From an uncultured Prevotellaceae bacterium (GTDB taxonomy: Bacteria; Bacteroidota; Bacteroidia; Bacteroidales; Bacteroidaceae), in NCBI GenBank assembly GCA_902770195.1, contig CACXSA010000004.1:1-57894 (forward strand): DNA of 57,894 nt, in the 5' to 3' direction. Below, in pieces: positions 33,831-43,141 of the stretch. The position numbers were made by a program, and so were the translations under genes. The first letter of the stretch is position 1. Every line of letters starts with the position of its first letter. The notes under the pieces were generated by a model. It did not search any database, was not told the origin of the DNA, and worked only from the letters and a program-made list of their open reading frames with translations.

Positions 33831-36008
33831 ATGAAAAGACTGATTGCCATCCTCGTAGTTTTTTGCAACATGCAAAACCTCTTAGGCCAACAGCCTTTCG
33901 GACGAGGAAAAATAACGATTCACCAAGTAGCGGAGAATGCCTTCCGTATCCAGTATTCAGAGGGGGAACCGCAGGAAGCTCTCCCCGACTGGATTTATGT
34001 AAAGCATGAGACAGTAAAAAGTCCAAGCTTGAAAGTGATTATTGACAAGAAAAACCTGCGACTGTCTATCAAGGACAAAAAGGGGAATACCATTTTCACG
34101 GCTTCACGCCATCAGATGGAAGGTAGTAAGAGTACCTTGACGTTCCAATCGCCGAAGGATGAATTCCTATATGGACTAGGACAGTTTCAAGACGGCTATA
34201 GCAATGTTCGAGGCCTATCACGACGCCTGACCCAAGTGAACACCCAAATCAGCCTGCCCATGCTTATTTCCAGCAAAGGATATGGCATCTTATGGAACAA
34301 TTATGGTTTGACGGATTTCAATCCTTGTCCCCAAAGTGTAAAATTGCAGAAGCGAAGTGGTGTAGGAAAGCAGGAAGTGGTGAATGTCACCTCCACAGAA
34401 GGTGGTAAGAAAGAGGTTCGCGAGCGCCATATCTTCGAGGCTTCTCTTGATATTACTGAGGCTGGTGACTATTCCCTGCTGTTGGACGTAGGACAGAAAA
34501 TGGCTCGTCGTCACAACCTCTGCATTGATGGGCAGTCTGTCATTGAGATGCAAAACCTATGGCTTCCTCCTACAGCTTCGAAGATTGTTCATCTTTCGAA
34601 AGGTCGTCATCATCTCACTGCTGAGCTAACCAAGGATGACGCCCCCACCTTATATTATAATAAGGTAAAGGACGAAACCACCTTTCAGTCGCCAGAATCC
34701 ACGATGGTTGACTATACCGTTTTTATTGGTTCCGCAGATGAAATCATCGCTACTTATCGCGAACTGACAGGTCAGTGTCCTCCGATGCCCAAATGGGCTT
34801 TGGGCTACATCCACTGTCGCGAGCGTTTCCACAGTTCGCAGGAAATCCTTGAAACAGCCAACCGCTTCAAGTCTGAGCATCTGCCCATTAGCATGATAGT
34901 GCAAGACTGGCAATATTGGGGCAAGTATGGCTGGAACTCAATGAAGTTTGACGAACGATATTATCCAGACCCCAAGGCTTTGACGGATAGCTTGCACAAG
35001 ATGGATATCCGCCTGATGCTTAGCGTATGGTCGAAGATTGACAAGAACTCAGAGGTGGGCCGACAGATGGTGCACGATGGCTATTATATTCCTGGAACCG
35101 ACTGGATAGACTTTTTCAATCCTCAGGCCGCAGCCTCCTATTGGCAGAACTTTCGCGAACGGCTTCTTCCCTTGGGCATTGATGCCTGGTGGCAGGATGC
35201 TACAGAACCAGAGAACGATGATTTGGTGGGGCGACGTGTCAACAATGGGCGATGGAGTGGTGAACAGGTGCGTAATGTCTATCCGCTATTAGTCAACAAG
35301 ACAGTCTATGAAGGATTGGTAGCAGCAGGTCGTGAGCCTATGATTCTCACTCGTTGCGGTTTCCCAGGAATCCAGCGTTATGGCTCTGCCCTGTGGAGTG
35401 GCGATGTCGGCAACGACTGGGAGACCTTCCGACGTCAGATTACGGCTGGCCTGGGCGTCCAGGCAGCAGGCGTTCCTTGGTGGACCTACGATGCCGGCGG
35501 TTTCTTCCGTCCTGGTGATCAATACACGAATCAAGACTATATAGAACGCATGTTGCGATGGATTGAGCTCAGTATCTATCTGCCCTTGATGCGTGTTCAT
35601 GGCTATATGAGCAACACAGAGCCTTGGAACTATGGTGCAGAGGCCCAACAGATTATTGCTGAGTGTCTGAAAGAGCGCGAGAAATTGCGTCCTTACATCG
35701 AACAGTGTGCAGAGCGTGTAACCAAAGAAGGATACACCATCATGCGCCCTCTCGTCTTCGACTTTGCCAACGACCCAGAGGCTCTTCAGCAAAAGTACGA
35801 ATACATGTTCGGTCCTTCCCTGCTCATCAGTCCTGTCACAGAACCCGGTGTCAAAGAGTGGAAAACCTATCTGCCCAAGAACAAGGAGGGCTGGACAGAC
35901 TATCGCACAGGCAAGCACTATGCGGGCGGACAAACCATCACGACTCCTGTCGATAAAGCCCATATCCCTGTATTCGTGAAGCAAGGAGACAATTCTTATT
36001 TCCCCTAA
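33831..36008 (+). CDS. GH31 alpha-xylosidase-like glycosidase with PA14 insert
   Basis: This 725-aa protein has a signal peptide (MKRLIAILVVFCNMQNLLGQ). An N-terminal beta domain (about 25-170) is followed by an inserted PA14-like domain (FEASLDITEAGDYSLLLDVG to HLTAELTKDD, about 203-263). The (beta/alpha)8 catalytic core runs from about 300, with nucleophile Asp in WWQDATEPEND (about 462) and acid/base Asp in WSGDVGNDW (about 522). The C-terminal beta domains start near LVFDFANDPEALQQ. The PA14 insert is typical of GH31 alpha-xylosidases acting on xylose side groups, rather than of alpha-glucosidases. It cleaves alpha-linked xylose from oligosaccharides in the periplasm or at the surface. 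Confidence 0.88.
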   Translation: MKRLIAILVVFCNMQNLLGQQPFGRGKITIHQVAENAFRIQYSEGEPQEALPDWIYVKHETVKSPSLKVIIDKKNLRLSIKDKKGNTIFTASRHQMEGSKSTLTFQSPKDEFLYGLGQFQDGYSNVRGLSRRLTQVNTQISLPMLISSKGYGILWNNYGLTDFNPCPQSVKLQKRSGVGKQEVVNVTSTEGGKKEVRERHIFEASLDITEAGDYSLLLDVGQKMARRHNLCIDGQSVIEMQNLWLPPTASKIVHLSKGRHHLTAELTKDDAPTLYYNKVKDETTFQSPESTMVDYTVFIGSADEIIATYRELTGQCPPMPKWALGYIHCRERFHSSQEILETANRFKSEHLPISMIVQDWQYWGKYGWNSMKFDERYYPDPKALTDSLHKMDIRLMLSVWSKIDKNSEVGRQMVHDGYYIPGTDWIDFFNPQAAASYWQNFRERLLPLGIDAWWQDATEPENDDLVGRRVNNGRWSGEQVRNVYPLLVNKTVYEGLVAAGREPMILTRCGFPGIQRYGSALWSGDVGNDWETFRRQITAGLGVQAAGVPWWTYDAGGFFRPGDQYTNQDYIERMLRWIELSIYLPLMRVHGYMSNTEPWNYGAEAQQIIAECLKEREKLRPYIEQCAERVTKEGYTIMRPLVFDFANDPEALQQKYEYMFGPSLLISPVTEPGVKEWKTYLPKNKEGWTDYRTGKHYAGGQTITTPVDKAHIPVFVKQGDNSYFP

Positions 36009-36015
36009 TGAAAAA

Positions 36016-36099
36016 TTGCATTTTAAAGTTTGGGATGTATATTCGCAACTTACGGACGTACATTTGTAACTTGCGAACGTACATTCGCAAGTTGGGAAT
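36016..36099. repeat. Tandem 21-nt repeats between the GH31 and CE15 genes
   Basis: Three clear 21-nt units start at 36037, 36058 and 36079 (GTATATTCGCAACTTACGGAC, GTACATTTGTAACTTGCGAAC and GTACATTCGCAAGTTGGGAAT, each shown in full by position). A degenerate fourth starts at 36016. The remainder of the 258-bp gap holds only the promoter at 36215-36245. Confidence 0.85.
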
Positions 36100-36214
36100 A
36101 TAAATTTCCACACTGATAAAAAACTTTTCCGATGGTGTCGTAAGTTACAATTGCCCCTATTACACTATTTTCATTCCAAATTACATCCGAAATAGTTTAT
36201 GTTACATCCTACTA

Positions 36215-36245
36215 TTGCGAATGTAGGGAATTATTCGTATCTTTG
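36215..36245 (+). promoter_or_regulatory. Promoter for the CE15 gene
   Basis: A -33 TTG at 36215 and -7 TATCTTTG at 36238-36245 have a 20-bp spacer. The ATG at 36267 follows 21 bp later, which favours that start over the ATG at 36243 inside the box. Confidence 0.65.
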
Positions 36246-36266
36246 CCATCAAAAAAAAGAAGAATA

Positions 36267-37463
36267 ATGGGCAAAAGAATTCATAATATGGCAAAACGGA
36301 TGATGGTCATGATGATGAGCACCATGATAGGAATGCCGGCATGGACTCAGTCGATACCACTCGTATATGACGTAGAGAATACGGGCAGACAATATGCCGC
36401 CCCCTTGATGCCTGAACCAAACCAGTTGCCCATTATCCAAGAATTACCAAATGCCTTAGAGGATGTCAACAGCTTTGCTGACTGGAGTAAGCGACGGAGT
36501 GATATGGCCCACATGATTCAACACTACGGCATCGGACAGAAACCTACAGTGGAGACTCATCAAATCAAGGCTCGCATGGAGGGTGATACGGCTTTGGTGG
36601 TTAACGTGACCATCAACGGACAGACTCTCACCTTGCGTTCCGTCATCCGCTATCCGAAAGTAGGGAAACCACCCTATGCGCTCATGATTGGCACAAGCAT
36701 GATTTCATTGCCCAAGAAGTTGTTTGAGGACAGACCTATCGCTACGATGACTTTCCATGAAAGCCAGGTGAACGACTACTCACAATGGCGCAAGAATCAC
36801 CACGACCGAGGCGAGCACCCTTTCGACAATCTCTACCCTCACCTGAAGGAGAACGGTGCCTATAGCGAATGGGCCTGGGGATTGAGCAGACTGATTGACG
36901 GGCTGCAACAATTGGGACCTGAGGTAACGAAAATCGATACGAAGCATATTGGTGTGACAGGATGTTCGTATGCGGGCAAGATGGCTTTGTATTGTGGTGC
37001 CTTCGACGAACGGGTCGCACTAACCATTGCACAGGAGCCGGGAGGAGGTGGTGCTGCTGCATGGCGTGCATCCTATCCAGAGGACGAGGTTGAGAATCTG
37101 GACAAGACAGACTATCACTGGTTCTTGGAAAGCCAATTGACCAACTTTGGTGGTGATAAGGTCTATCGCCTACCCTATGATCAACATGAGCTTTGTGCGA
37201 TGATATGTCCTCGTGCTTTGCTTTTGTTGGGTAATCCCGACTTCAAATGGCTGGCTGATGATGCGATGCTGGTGTCAGCTCAAGCAGCCAAGAAGGTTTG
37301 GGAGCGTTTTGGCATAGCTGACCGCATGGGATGGAGCATCGTGGGGGGACATGGACATTGTCAGTTGCCAGAATCCCAATGGCCTGAGGTGCAGGCATTC
37401 ATCGACCGCTTTCTGTTAGGTCGCGATACTAACACCAATGACATTCGAGTCTATTCTAAATAA
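36267..37463 (+). CDS. CE15 glucuronoyl esterase-like protein
   Basis: I start at ATG 36267 (MGKRIHNMAKRMMVMMMSTM, 398 aa), giving a signal peptide ending near AWTQ. The alpha/beta-hydrolase core has the nucleophile motif GVTGCSYAGKMAL (Ser at about 232), the acid motif in QEPGGGGAAAWR (Glu at about 254) and the His in GGHGHCQLP (about 366). The DQHELCAMICPRALLLL stretch is also typical of CE15. In CE15 the nucleophile motif is normally GxSRxGK with an Arg next to Ser; here it is Tyr. CE15 enzymes split esters between 4-O-methylglucuronic acid on xylan and lignin alcohols, or benzyl-type analogues. The double esterase follows 7 bp later. Confidence 0.85.
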   Translation: MGKRIHNMAKRMMVMMMSTMIGMPAWTQSIPLVYDVENTGRQYAAPLMPEPNQLPIIQELPNALEDVNSFADWSKRRSDMAHMIQHYGIGQKPTVETHQIKARMEGDTALVVNVTINGQTLTLRSVIRYPKVGKPPYALMIGTSMISLPKKLFEDRPIATMTFHESQVNDYSQWRKNHHDRGEHPFDNLYPHLKENGAYSEWAWGLSRLIDGLQQLGPEVTKIDTKHIGVTGCSYAGKMALYCGAFDERVALTIAQEPGGGGAAAWRASYPEDEVENLDKTDYHWFLESQLTNFGGDKVYRLPYDQHELCAMICPRALLLLGNPDFKWLADDAMLVSAQAAKKVWERFGIADRMGWSIVGGHGHCQLPESQWPEVQAFIDRFLLGRDTNTNDIRVYSK

Positions 37464-37470
37464 AAATAAG

Positions 37471-39294
37471 ATGAAAAAAACACTGTTATCTGTATGTATG
37501 CTATGCCTCTCTGCTGTAGCGATGGCTCAGCCTGCTGGTGGTTTTGGAGGTGTTCAGCAACAAGTGAAACTGGAAACCTCACAAGAGTGGAAGGATATCA
37601 ACTACGTGGGCGACGGCCAGACGTATCACAACTGCGACATCTATCTGCCCAAGCAGAAGAAGGACAGTTATCCCGTAGTGATTCACATCTACGGAAGTGC
37701 CTGGTTCAACAACAACGGAAAAGGTCAGGCCGACCTGGGTACCATCGTCAAGTCGCTACTGGATGCTGGCTATGCCGTAGTATGCCCTAACCATCGTTCC
37801 AGTATTGATGCTCAGTGGCCTGCCCAGATAAACGACATTCGTGCGGTGATACGCTTTGTTCGTGGTGAGGCCAAGACATATAAGTTTGACCCGTCGTTTA
37901 TCGCTACCAGCGGATTCTCCAGTGGTGGTCACTTAGCCTCTATCGCAGCAACCACTAGTGGTATGAAAACTGCCACAGTAGGTACTGTTACACTAGACCT
38001 TGAGGGCAACTTGGGTAAATATACCAATCAGTCCAGCACCGTGAATGCTGCTTGCGACTGGTCTGGTCCTGTGGACCTGACAGCAATGGACTGTGGCGAA
38101 CATATAACGATGGGGGCGGACAGTCCTGAGGACGTACTGCTCAAATCAAAAATCACGAAGGAGCCCGACAAGTACCTTAGTCTCAGCGCTACGCAGTATG
38201 TTAGCCCTAACACCCCTCCCATCATCATCTTCCATGGTGATAAAGATGGTGTGGTTCCCAATTGTCAGGGTAAGAAGTTCTATGAACTCCTAAAAGTTGC
38301 AGGTGTTAAAACAGTGGCCACCTTCCCTGCTGAGGGTAATCATGGAGGACCGGAGATGTACACTCCAGAGAATCTGAAGAAAATGGTTTGTTTCTTGAAC
38401 TGCGTCAGAGAAGGTGGAGAATGCAACAAGGATTGCTGTCAGAAACAGGAACCTCGTCAGCGCATCATTGAGGATGGTGGTACGGGTGACTATAAAGCCG
38501 TCATGAAAGAAGACGCATCGCTCAGTCGTGAACACACCATCTTCGTGCCACAGGATTTGTCGAAGTTTGATGCCCAGAATCCCCTTCCCATCCTGGTTTG
38601 GGGAAATGGCGCTTGTGCCAACTCGCCCTGGGAGCACATGAATTTCCTCAACGAAATTGCCTCGCATGGCTTCATCGTATTGGCTACAGGTGAAATACCC
38701 ATGGTGGATGAATGGTATAAAGGTCCTATGTCACGTGCTGAGCAGCAGATTGAGAGTCTGAACTGGATCTTTGCCCAGAACGATGACCCTCAATCACCAT
38801 ATTATCAGAAGATAGACACCAAGAATATCTGCATGGCTGGTATGTCGTGCGGTGGACTGCAAACTCTCAGCAACTGTGCGGACCCACGCATCAACACCAT
38901 CATGATTTGTAATAGTGGACTCTTTAAGCAAAGCACACTCCATCAGGCTGTTGGTGGGATGCCCATGCCTGAAAAAAGTAAGTTAAAGGACATCCATTGT
39001 CCCATCATCTATATCCTAGGAGGTCCTGCTGATATTGCCTACGAGAATGGTATGGACGACTTTCACCTGATTAATCATGTGCCAGCCTGTGTAGCCAACT
39101 TCCCCGTAGGTCATGGTGGTACTTATCGCGAGCCTCATGGTGGCGAGTTTACCATTCCTGCTCTTGCTTGGCTCAACTGGCAATTGAAGGGTGATAAAGA
39201 GGCTGCCAAAATGTTTATAGGCAAGAAGCCTCAACTCCTCCAGCGTAAAGATTGGACGCTCGAAGCCAACAAGCTTTTTAAGAAGCTAAAATAA
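37471..39294 (+). CDS. Double-domain alpha/beta-hydrolase esterase
   Basis: I start at ATG 37471 (MKKTLLSVCMLCLSAVAMAQ, 607 aa). It contains two alpha/beta-hydrolase domains. The first (about 35-320) resembles acetylxylan/feruloyl esterase-like carboxylesterases, with an oxyanion segment VVIHIYGSAWFNNNGKG, the nucleophile GFSSGGHLA (about 161), Asp in FHGDKDGVV and His in EGNHGG (about 286). A Cys-rich linker (CNKDCCQKQ) joins the second domain (about 345-590). That domain has the nucleophile GMSCGGLQTL (about 469) and His in VGHGGTY; it resembles PHB-depolymerase/PET-hydrolase-like esterases. It probably removes acetyl and/or ferulate groups; which domain does which is unknown. Confidence 0.82.
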   Translation: MKKTLLSVCMLCLSAVAMAQPAGGFGGVQQQVKLETSQEWKDINYVGDGQTYHNCDIYLPKQKKDSYPVVIHIYGSAWFNNNGKGQADLGTIVKSLLDAGYAVVCPNHRSSIDAQWPAQINDIRAVIRFVRGEAKTYKFDPSFIATSGFSSGGHLASIAATTSGMKTATVGTVTLDLEGNLGKYTNQSSTVNAACDWSGPVDLTAMDCGEHITMGADSPEDVLLKSKITKEPDKYLSLSATQYVSPNTPPIIIFHGDKDGVVPNCQGKKFYELLKVAGVKTVATFPAEGNHGGPEMYTPENLKKMVCFLNCVREGGECNKDCCQKQEPRQRIIEDGGTGDYKAVMKEDASLSREHTIFVPQDLSKFDAQNPLPILVWGNGACANSPWEHMNFLNEIASHGFIVLATGEIPMVDEWYKGPMSRAEQQIESLNWIFAQNDDPQSPYYQKIDTKNICMAGMSCGGLQTLSNCADPRINTIMICNSGLFKQSTLHQAVGGMPMPEKSKLKDIHCPIIYILGGPADIAYENGMDDFHLINHVPACVANFPVGHGGTYREPHGGEFTIPALAWLNWQLKGDKEAAKMFIGKKPQLLQRKDWTLEANKLFKKLK

Positions 39295-39319
39295 AACCGG
39301 CACCAAATAATAAAGCATC

Positions 39320-41104
39320 ATGAAAAGACTACTAGCCTCACCCTTTGCAATTCTCGTGTCAATATGGTTGGTGGCATGCATTAGTCATTGTATAGCTATG
39401 CCTATATCGCCCAATGAAAAACTGAGGGTGAGACAAAACGGTAACCATCTGACGATATATTACCAAGACCGGAAAGCACTGGATATGGATGTTTCGGCAA
39501 GAGAGCCTTTTCTATTGACTCGCAAAGTAACAGATGACTATCAGATGTTGACAGGCAAGCGTCTGCACTGTCATAACGAGGCCAACGAATACAGCAGTGG
39601 TAATGTGCTGTTACGAGTATATAATGACGGCATTGCAATAAGGAATACAGAAGTTTCCTATCGCATTCCAGAAGGAACTCGGCGCTGGATGCAACAGTGG
39701 TGCGACTCGTATGAAGGTTTTTTTCCTCTCGACACGACATATAAGGTGAAACCTGTGCCTTCGTTTAGTGGCATCTTCAAGTCGGCAGAAGGATGGAACA
39801 ATCGTTGGGGCTATCCTGCCCTATTAGAACCTCATGACGGAGTGTTTGTCTTGCTCTCTGAAGCTAACATCGAGCAAGGACAAAGCGCTTCTTGTCTATA
39901 CAATGAGGGCGAGCGATATAAGGTAGTTGCAGATCAAGTCTCTACCCATCATTCTTCACCTGCCACCCATACTCCTTGGCGTGTGTCCATCATTGGTTCT
40001 ATGGCAGATGTCGTTGAATCTACACTGGTGACTGATGTCAGCGACCCTTGCAAGATAAAGGACACCAGTTGGATAAAGCCCGGTGTGGTATCGTGGATTT
40101 ATTGGGCCTACAATCATGGTTCAAACGACTATAACATCATCAAGAAGTACGTGGATATGGCACGCGACCTAAGGTTGCCATACGTACTGATAGATGCCGA
40201 GTGGGACATGATGAAGGATGGCAAAACCATCGAGGATGCAGTAAACTATGCCAAGGGACAGGGAGTAACGCCCTTGATATGGTATAACTCATCTGTGGGT
40301 TGGGTGGATGGCGCTCCCACACCTAAGTTCCGTCTTAACAAACCAGAAGACAGGGAACGCGAATTTGCATGGCTTGAAAAGATAGGTGTAGCAGGAGTGA
40401 AGATTGACTTCTTTTCAGGTGACACGCAACGGAATATGGACTATTGCATTGATTTGCTGGAGAGCGCTGCCCGTCATCACTTGCTAGTCAATTTCCATGG
40501 AGCCACTATCCCTCGTGGATGGCAACGAACCTATCCGAACCTCATGACAACAGAGGGAGTATATGGTGCTGAATGGTATAATAATGTGGTGACATTTACA
40601 GAAAAGGCCGCTTGCCATAATGCCACATTGCCCTTCACCCGTAATGTCATCGGACCTATGGACTATACCCCATGCACTTTCAGCGACTCTCAGCATCCAC
40701 ATATCACTACGAAAGCCCACGAATTGGCACTTACCGTTCTCTTTGAGAGTGCTTTGCAACATCTGGCCGATTGTCCGGAGAGCTATATGAGTCAACCTCA
40801 GGAGGTGAGAGATTTCCTTACAAATCTTCCTACTGTCTGGGACGAGACTCTTTTGTTGGCAGGCTATCCGGGAGAAAGCGTTGTCATGGCGAGACGCAAT
40901 GGAAGCACATGGTATATAGCCGGTATTAATGGCACTGATCAGAAAAAGAAATTGACCTTTGACTTAAAAACAGTCAGCAAACTCCCCCAAGGAACGCTTT
41001 TCGCGGATACGGCAAATAGTGAATGGAACATCCAACCTATGAGGAAGTTGCCTTCAACTATCAAATGCCAGCCTCGTGGTGGCTTTATCATGATCGTTCG
41101 ATAA
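39320..41104 (+). CDS. GH97 glycosidase, retaining alpha-galactosidase type
   Basis: This 594-aa protein has a signal peptide (MKRLLASPFAILVSIWLVAC); a lipobox-like VAC lies at about 18-20. The N-terminal beta-super-sandwich (about 28-250) precedes the (beta/alpha)8 barrel (about 255-520). The barrel has PGVVSWIYWAYNHGSNDYN, YVLIDAEWDM, GVKIDFFSGD (Asp at about 356, position of the nucleophile) and NLMTTEGVYGAEW (Glu acid). A beta domain closes the protein (GFIMIVR). GH97 divides into an inverting alpha-glucosidase group, with a Glu base, and a retaining alpha-galactosidase group with Asp at this position. The Asp argues for the retaining type. It probably removes galactose side groups. Confidence 0.85.
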   Translation: MKRLLASPFAILVSIWLVACISHCIAMPISPNEKLRVRQNGNHLTIYYQDRKALDMDVSAREPFLLTRKVTDDYQMLTGKRLHCHNEANEYSSGNVLLRVYNDGIAIRNTEVSYRIPEGTRRWMQQWCDSYEGFFPLDTTYKVKPVPSFSGIFKSAEGWNNRWGYPALLEPHDGVFVLLSEANIEQGQSASCLYNEGERYKVVADQVSTHHSSPATHTPWRVSIIGSMADVVESTLVTDVSDPCKIKDTSWIKPGVVSWIYWAYNHGSNDYNIIKKYVDMARDLRLPYVLIDAEWDMMKDGKTIEDAVNYAKGQGVTPLIWYNSSVGWVDGAPTPKFRLNKPEDREREFAWLEKIGVAGVKIDFFSGDTQRNMDYCIDLLESAARHHLLVNFHGATIPRGWQRTYPNLMTTEGVYGAEWYNNVVTFTEKAACHNATLPFTRNVIGPMDYTPCTFSDSQHPHITTKAHELALTVLFESALQHLADCPESYMSQPQEVRDFLTNLPTVWDETLLLAGYPGESVVMARRNGSTWYIAGINGTDQKKKLTFDLKTVSKLPQGTLFADTANSEWNIQPMRKLPSTIKCQPRGGFIMIVR

Positions 41105-41139
41105 AACAGAAACATATTAAACTAGAAAACAAAAACCTT

Positions 41140-43140
41140 ATGAGAAAGCATCTGTTATCCACTTCCGTCCTGTGCATGGTCGCTACGGCAACGATAGCAC
41201 AGAACCCGATTATTCGCGACCAGTATGCTGCCGATCCTACTGCTCGTGTATTTAATAATAAGGTGTACATGTATCCTTCCCATGACGTCACCCCACCCGC
41301 CGGTCAACGGCAAGACTGGTTCTGTATGGCAGACTATCATGTCTTCTCATCCAGCAACCTGACAGACTGGACGGATCATGGAGTGATAGTATCACAGGAA
41401 TTAGTGCCATGGGGTAGAAAAGACGGCTATTCTATGTGGGCCCCTGATTGTGTAGAGAAGAATGGCAAGTATTATTTTTATTTCCCCAATGCGCCAAAGT
41501 CCGGACGTGGCTTTGCCATAGGTGTAGCTACTGCTGATAGTCCTATAGGTCCTTTCAAATTAGAAGCAGAACCCATCAAGGGAATATCCGGCATTGACCC
41601 CTGCGTACTAGTTGACACGGACGGTCAGGCTTATATCTATTGGAGTGGTATGGGCATTCGCGGTGCCAAGTTGAAAGACAACATGAAAGAACTGGACGGT
41701 GAATTAAAGGAAGTGAAAATACCTCAACGTGAAGGGATGCCGGAAATGCCACCTATGATGGTAGGTGGCGAAGAAATGAAGGGGTTGCCCGAAGGTTTCA
41801 AGGAGGGTCCCTTTACTTTCCATCGTGGCGATTGGTATTATCTCACTTTCCCATGGGTTCGCGGTTCAAAGGAGAATGGTGCCAATCCCACAGAGACATT
41901 GGCCTATGCTATGTCCAAATCACCTTTAGGTCCCTGGGATTTCAAAGGTATTATCATGGCAGAACACGCCAATCATTGCTGGACCAATCATCACAGCATC
42001 CTTGAATACAAAGGGCAATGGTATCTATTCTATCATCATAATGATTTCTCGCCTCGTGATGACAAACGCCGTTCTCCCCGCATAGAGAAAGTTTATTTCA
42101 ATGCAGATGGGACTATCCGCGAAGTAAAGCCCACCATGAGAGGAGTGGGCATCAATCTGGCAACAGAAAGAATTGAGATTGACCGTTATTCCGATGCAAG
42201 CAATGACGTGACAACTCAGTTGATTGATACCATCAACACCTTCCGCAGCTATCAGGCAACACTTTCCAAGAAAGGCAGTTGGTTGCGTTATAACGATGTC
42301 GATTTCACGCCTATCCACGACGGTTATTTAGTTATCAGCGCAATGGCAAAGGAGAACACGACATTGTATCTTCGTGAAAAGAATGCGAAGGGGAAAGTCA
42401 TTGCCAAAGTTACCGTAACCGTAAAAAGTGAAGCTGGTCCCTTCCGCCGTGACATGTCTGGCCAGTGGCTAACACTGACGGCCCCTATGCTCTATACCCC
42501 CAAAGGCATTACCGACCTTGTCGTCACCTGCGAAGGAGAAGGTGTAAGTGTTGACTGGTTGCAATTCAAGAACCGACCTCACTATTTTTCTATAACAGAG
42601 CCTAATGCCACTCCTATACAACCCGACGAGCAAGGTTTCATCCGTCGCTGGAGAATGATGGAACCTATTGCTAAACCTATTCGTTCGAATACCATTTTCA
42701 CCGATTCATGGTTGCGCACGACTTTTGCAGAAGAGCTGAATATGCTGCCCAAACAGAAAGGGAAATGGTATGCACTGGATAGTGATAACTACAACATAAA
42801 ACTGTTCCGATTTGCCGAGAAATACGGCAAGCAGACTTATGGTTCCTTCTTCTGGTGTGAAACCATCATAGAATGTAAAGAAGAGTTGCAGGACATCCGT
42901 CTGGCCGTTGGCACCAACGGGGCTTCCATGTGGTGGCTCAACGACGAGGAGGTCCTGCTGCTGGAAGGCGACCGGCGCATGGTTGAGGACGACGGAGTGT
43001 CCCGTCGTCTTACATTGAAAAAGGGACGTAACAAACTGCGTTGTGCCGTGATTAATGGTCCAGGACTCAGCGATATGTGTGCACGATTTATTGACGAGAA
43101 AGGAAATCCTATTACAAACTATACCATTAATGCCCGATAA
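41140..43140 (+). CDS. GH43 glycosidase with CBM6-like and C-terminal beta domains
   Basis: I start at ATG 41140 (MRKHLLSTSVLCMVATATIA, 666 aa); the longer frame would overlap GH97. The GH43 propeller has AADPTAR (Asp), GIDPCVLVDTDG (Asp) and FKEGPFTFHRG (Glu). A CBM6-like sandwich follows at about 375-525, beginning ERIEIDRYSDASNDVT and ending VDWLQF. The last ~130 residues (from FIRRWRMMEPIAKPIRSNT) form another beta domain seen in Bacteroidetes glycan enzymes, with paired Trp (SMWWLNDEEVLLLEGDRRM). Removal of arabinose or xylose from arabinoxylan is likely. The next GH43 gene starts one base after the stop. Confidence 0.87.
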   Translation: MRKHLLSTSVLCMVATATIAQNPIIRDQYAADPTARVFNNKVYMYPSHDVTPPAGQRQDWFCMADYHVFSSSNLTDWTDHGVIVSQELVPWGRKDGYSMWAPDCVEKNGKYYFYFPNAPKSGRGFAIGVATADSPIGPFKLEAEPIKGISGIDPCVLVDTDGQAYIYWSGMGIRGAKLKDNMKELDGELKEVKIPQREGMPEMPPMMVGGEEMKGLPEGFKEGPFTFHRGDWYYLTFPWVRGSKENGANPTETLAYAMSKSPLGPWDFKGIIMAEHANHCWTNHHSILEYKGQWYLFYHHNDFSPRDDKRRSPRIEKVYFNADGTIREVKPTMRGVGINLATERIEIDRYSDASNDVTTQLIDTINTFRSYQATLSKKGSWLRYNDVDFTPIHDGYLVISAMAKENTTLYLREKNAKGKVIAKVTVTVKSEAGPFRRDMSGQWLTLTAPMLYTPKGITDLVVTCEGEGVSVDWLQFKNRPHYFSITEPNATPIQPDEQGFIRRWRMMEPIAKPIRSNTIFTDSWLRTTFAEELNMLPKQKGKWYALDSDNYNIKLFRFAEKYGKQTYGSFFWCETIIECKEELQDIRLAVGTNGASMWWLNDEEVLLLEGDRRMVEDDGVSRRLTLKKGRNKLRCAVINGPGLSDMCARFIDEKGNPITNYTINAR

Positions 43141-43141
43141 T

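Noticed and set aside
35289-36113. 274-codon minus-strand frame over the GH31 gene
   Set aside because: It is antisense to the catalytic domain of GH31, with a Cys/Thr-rich translation and no family pattern.
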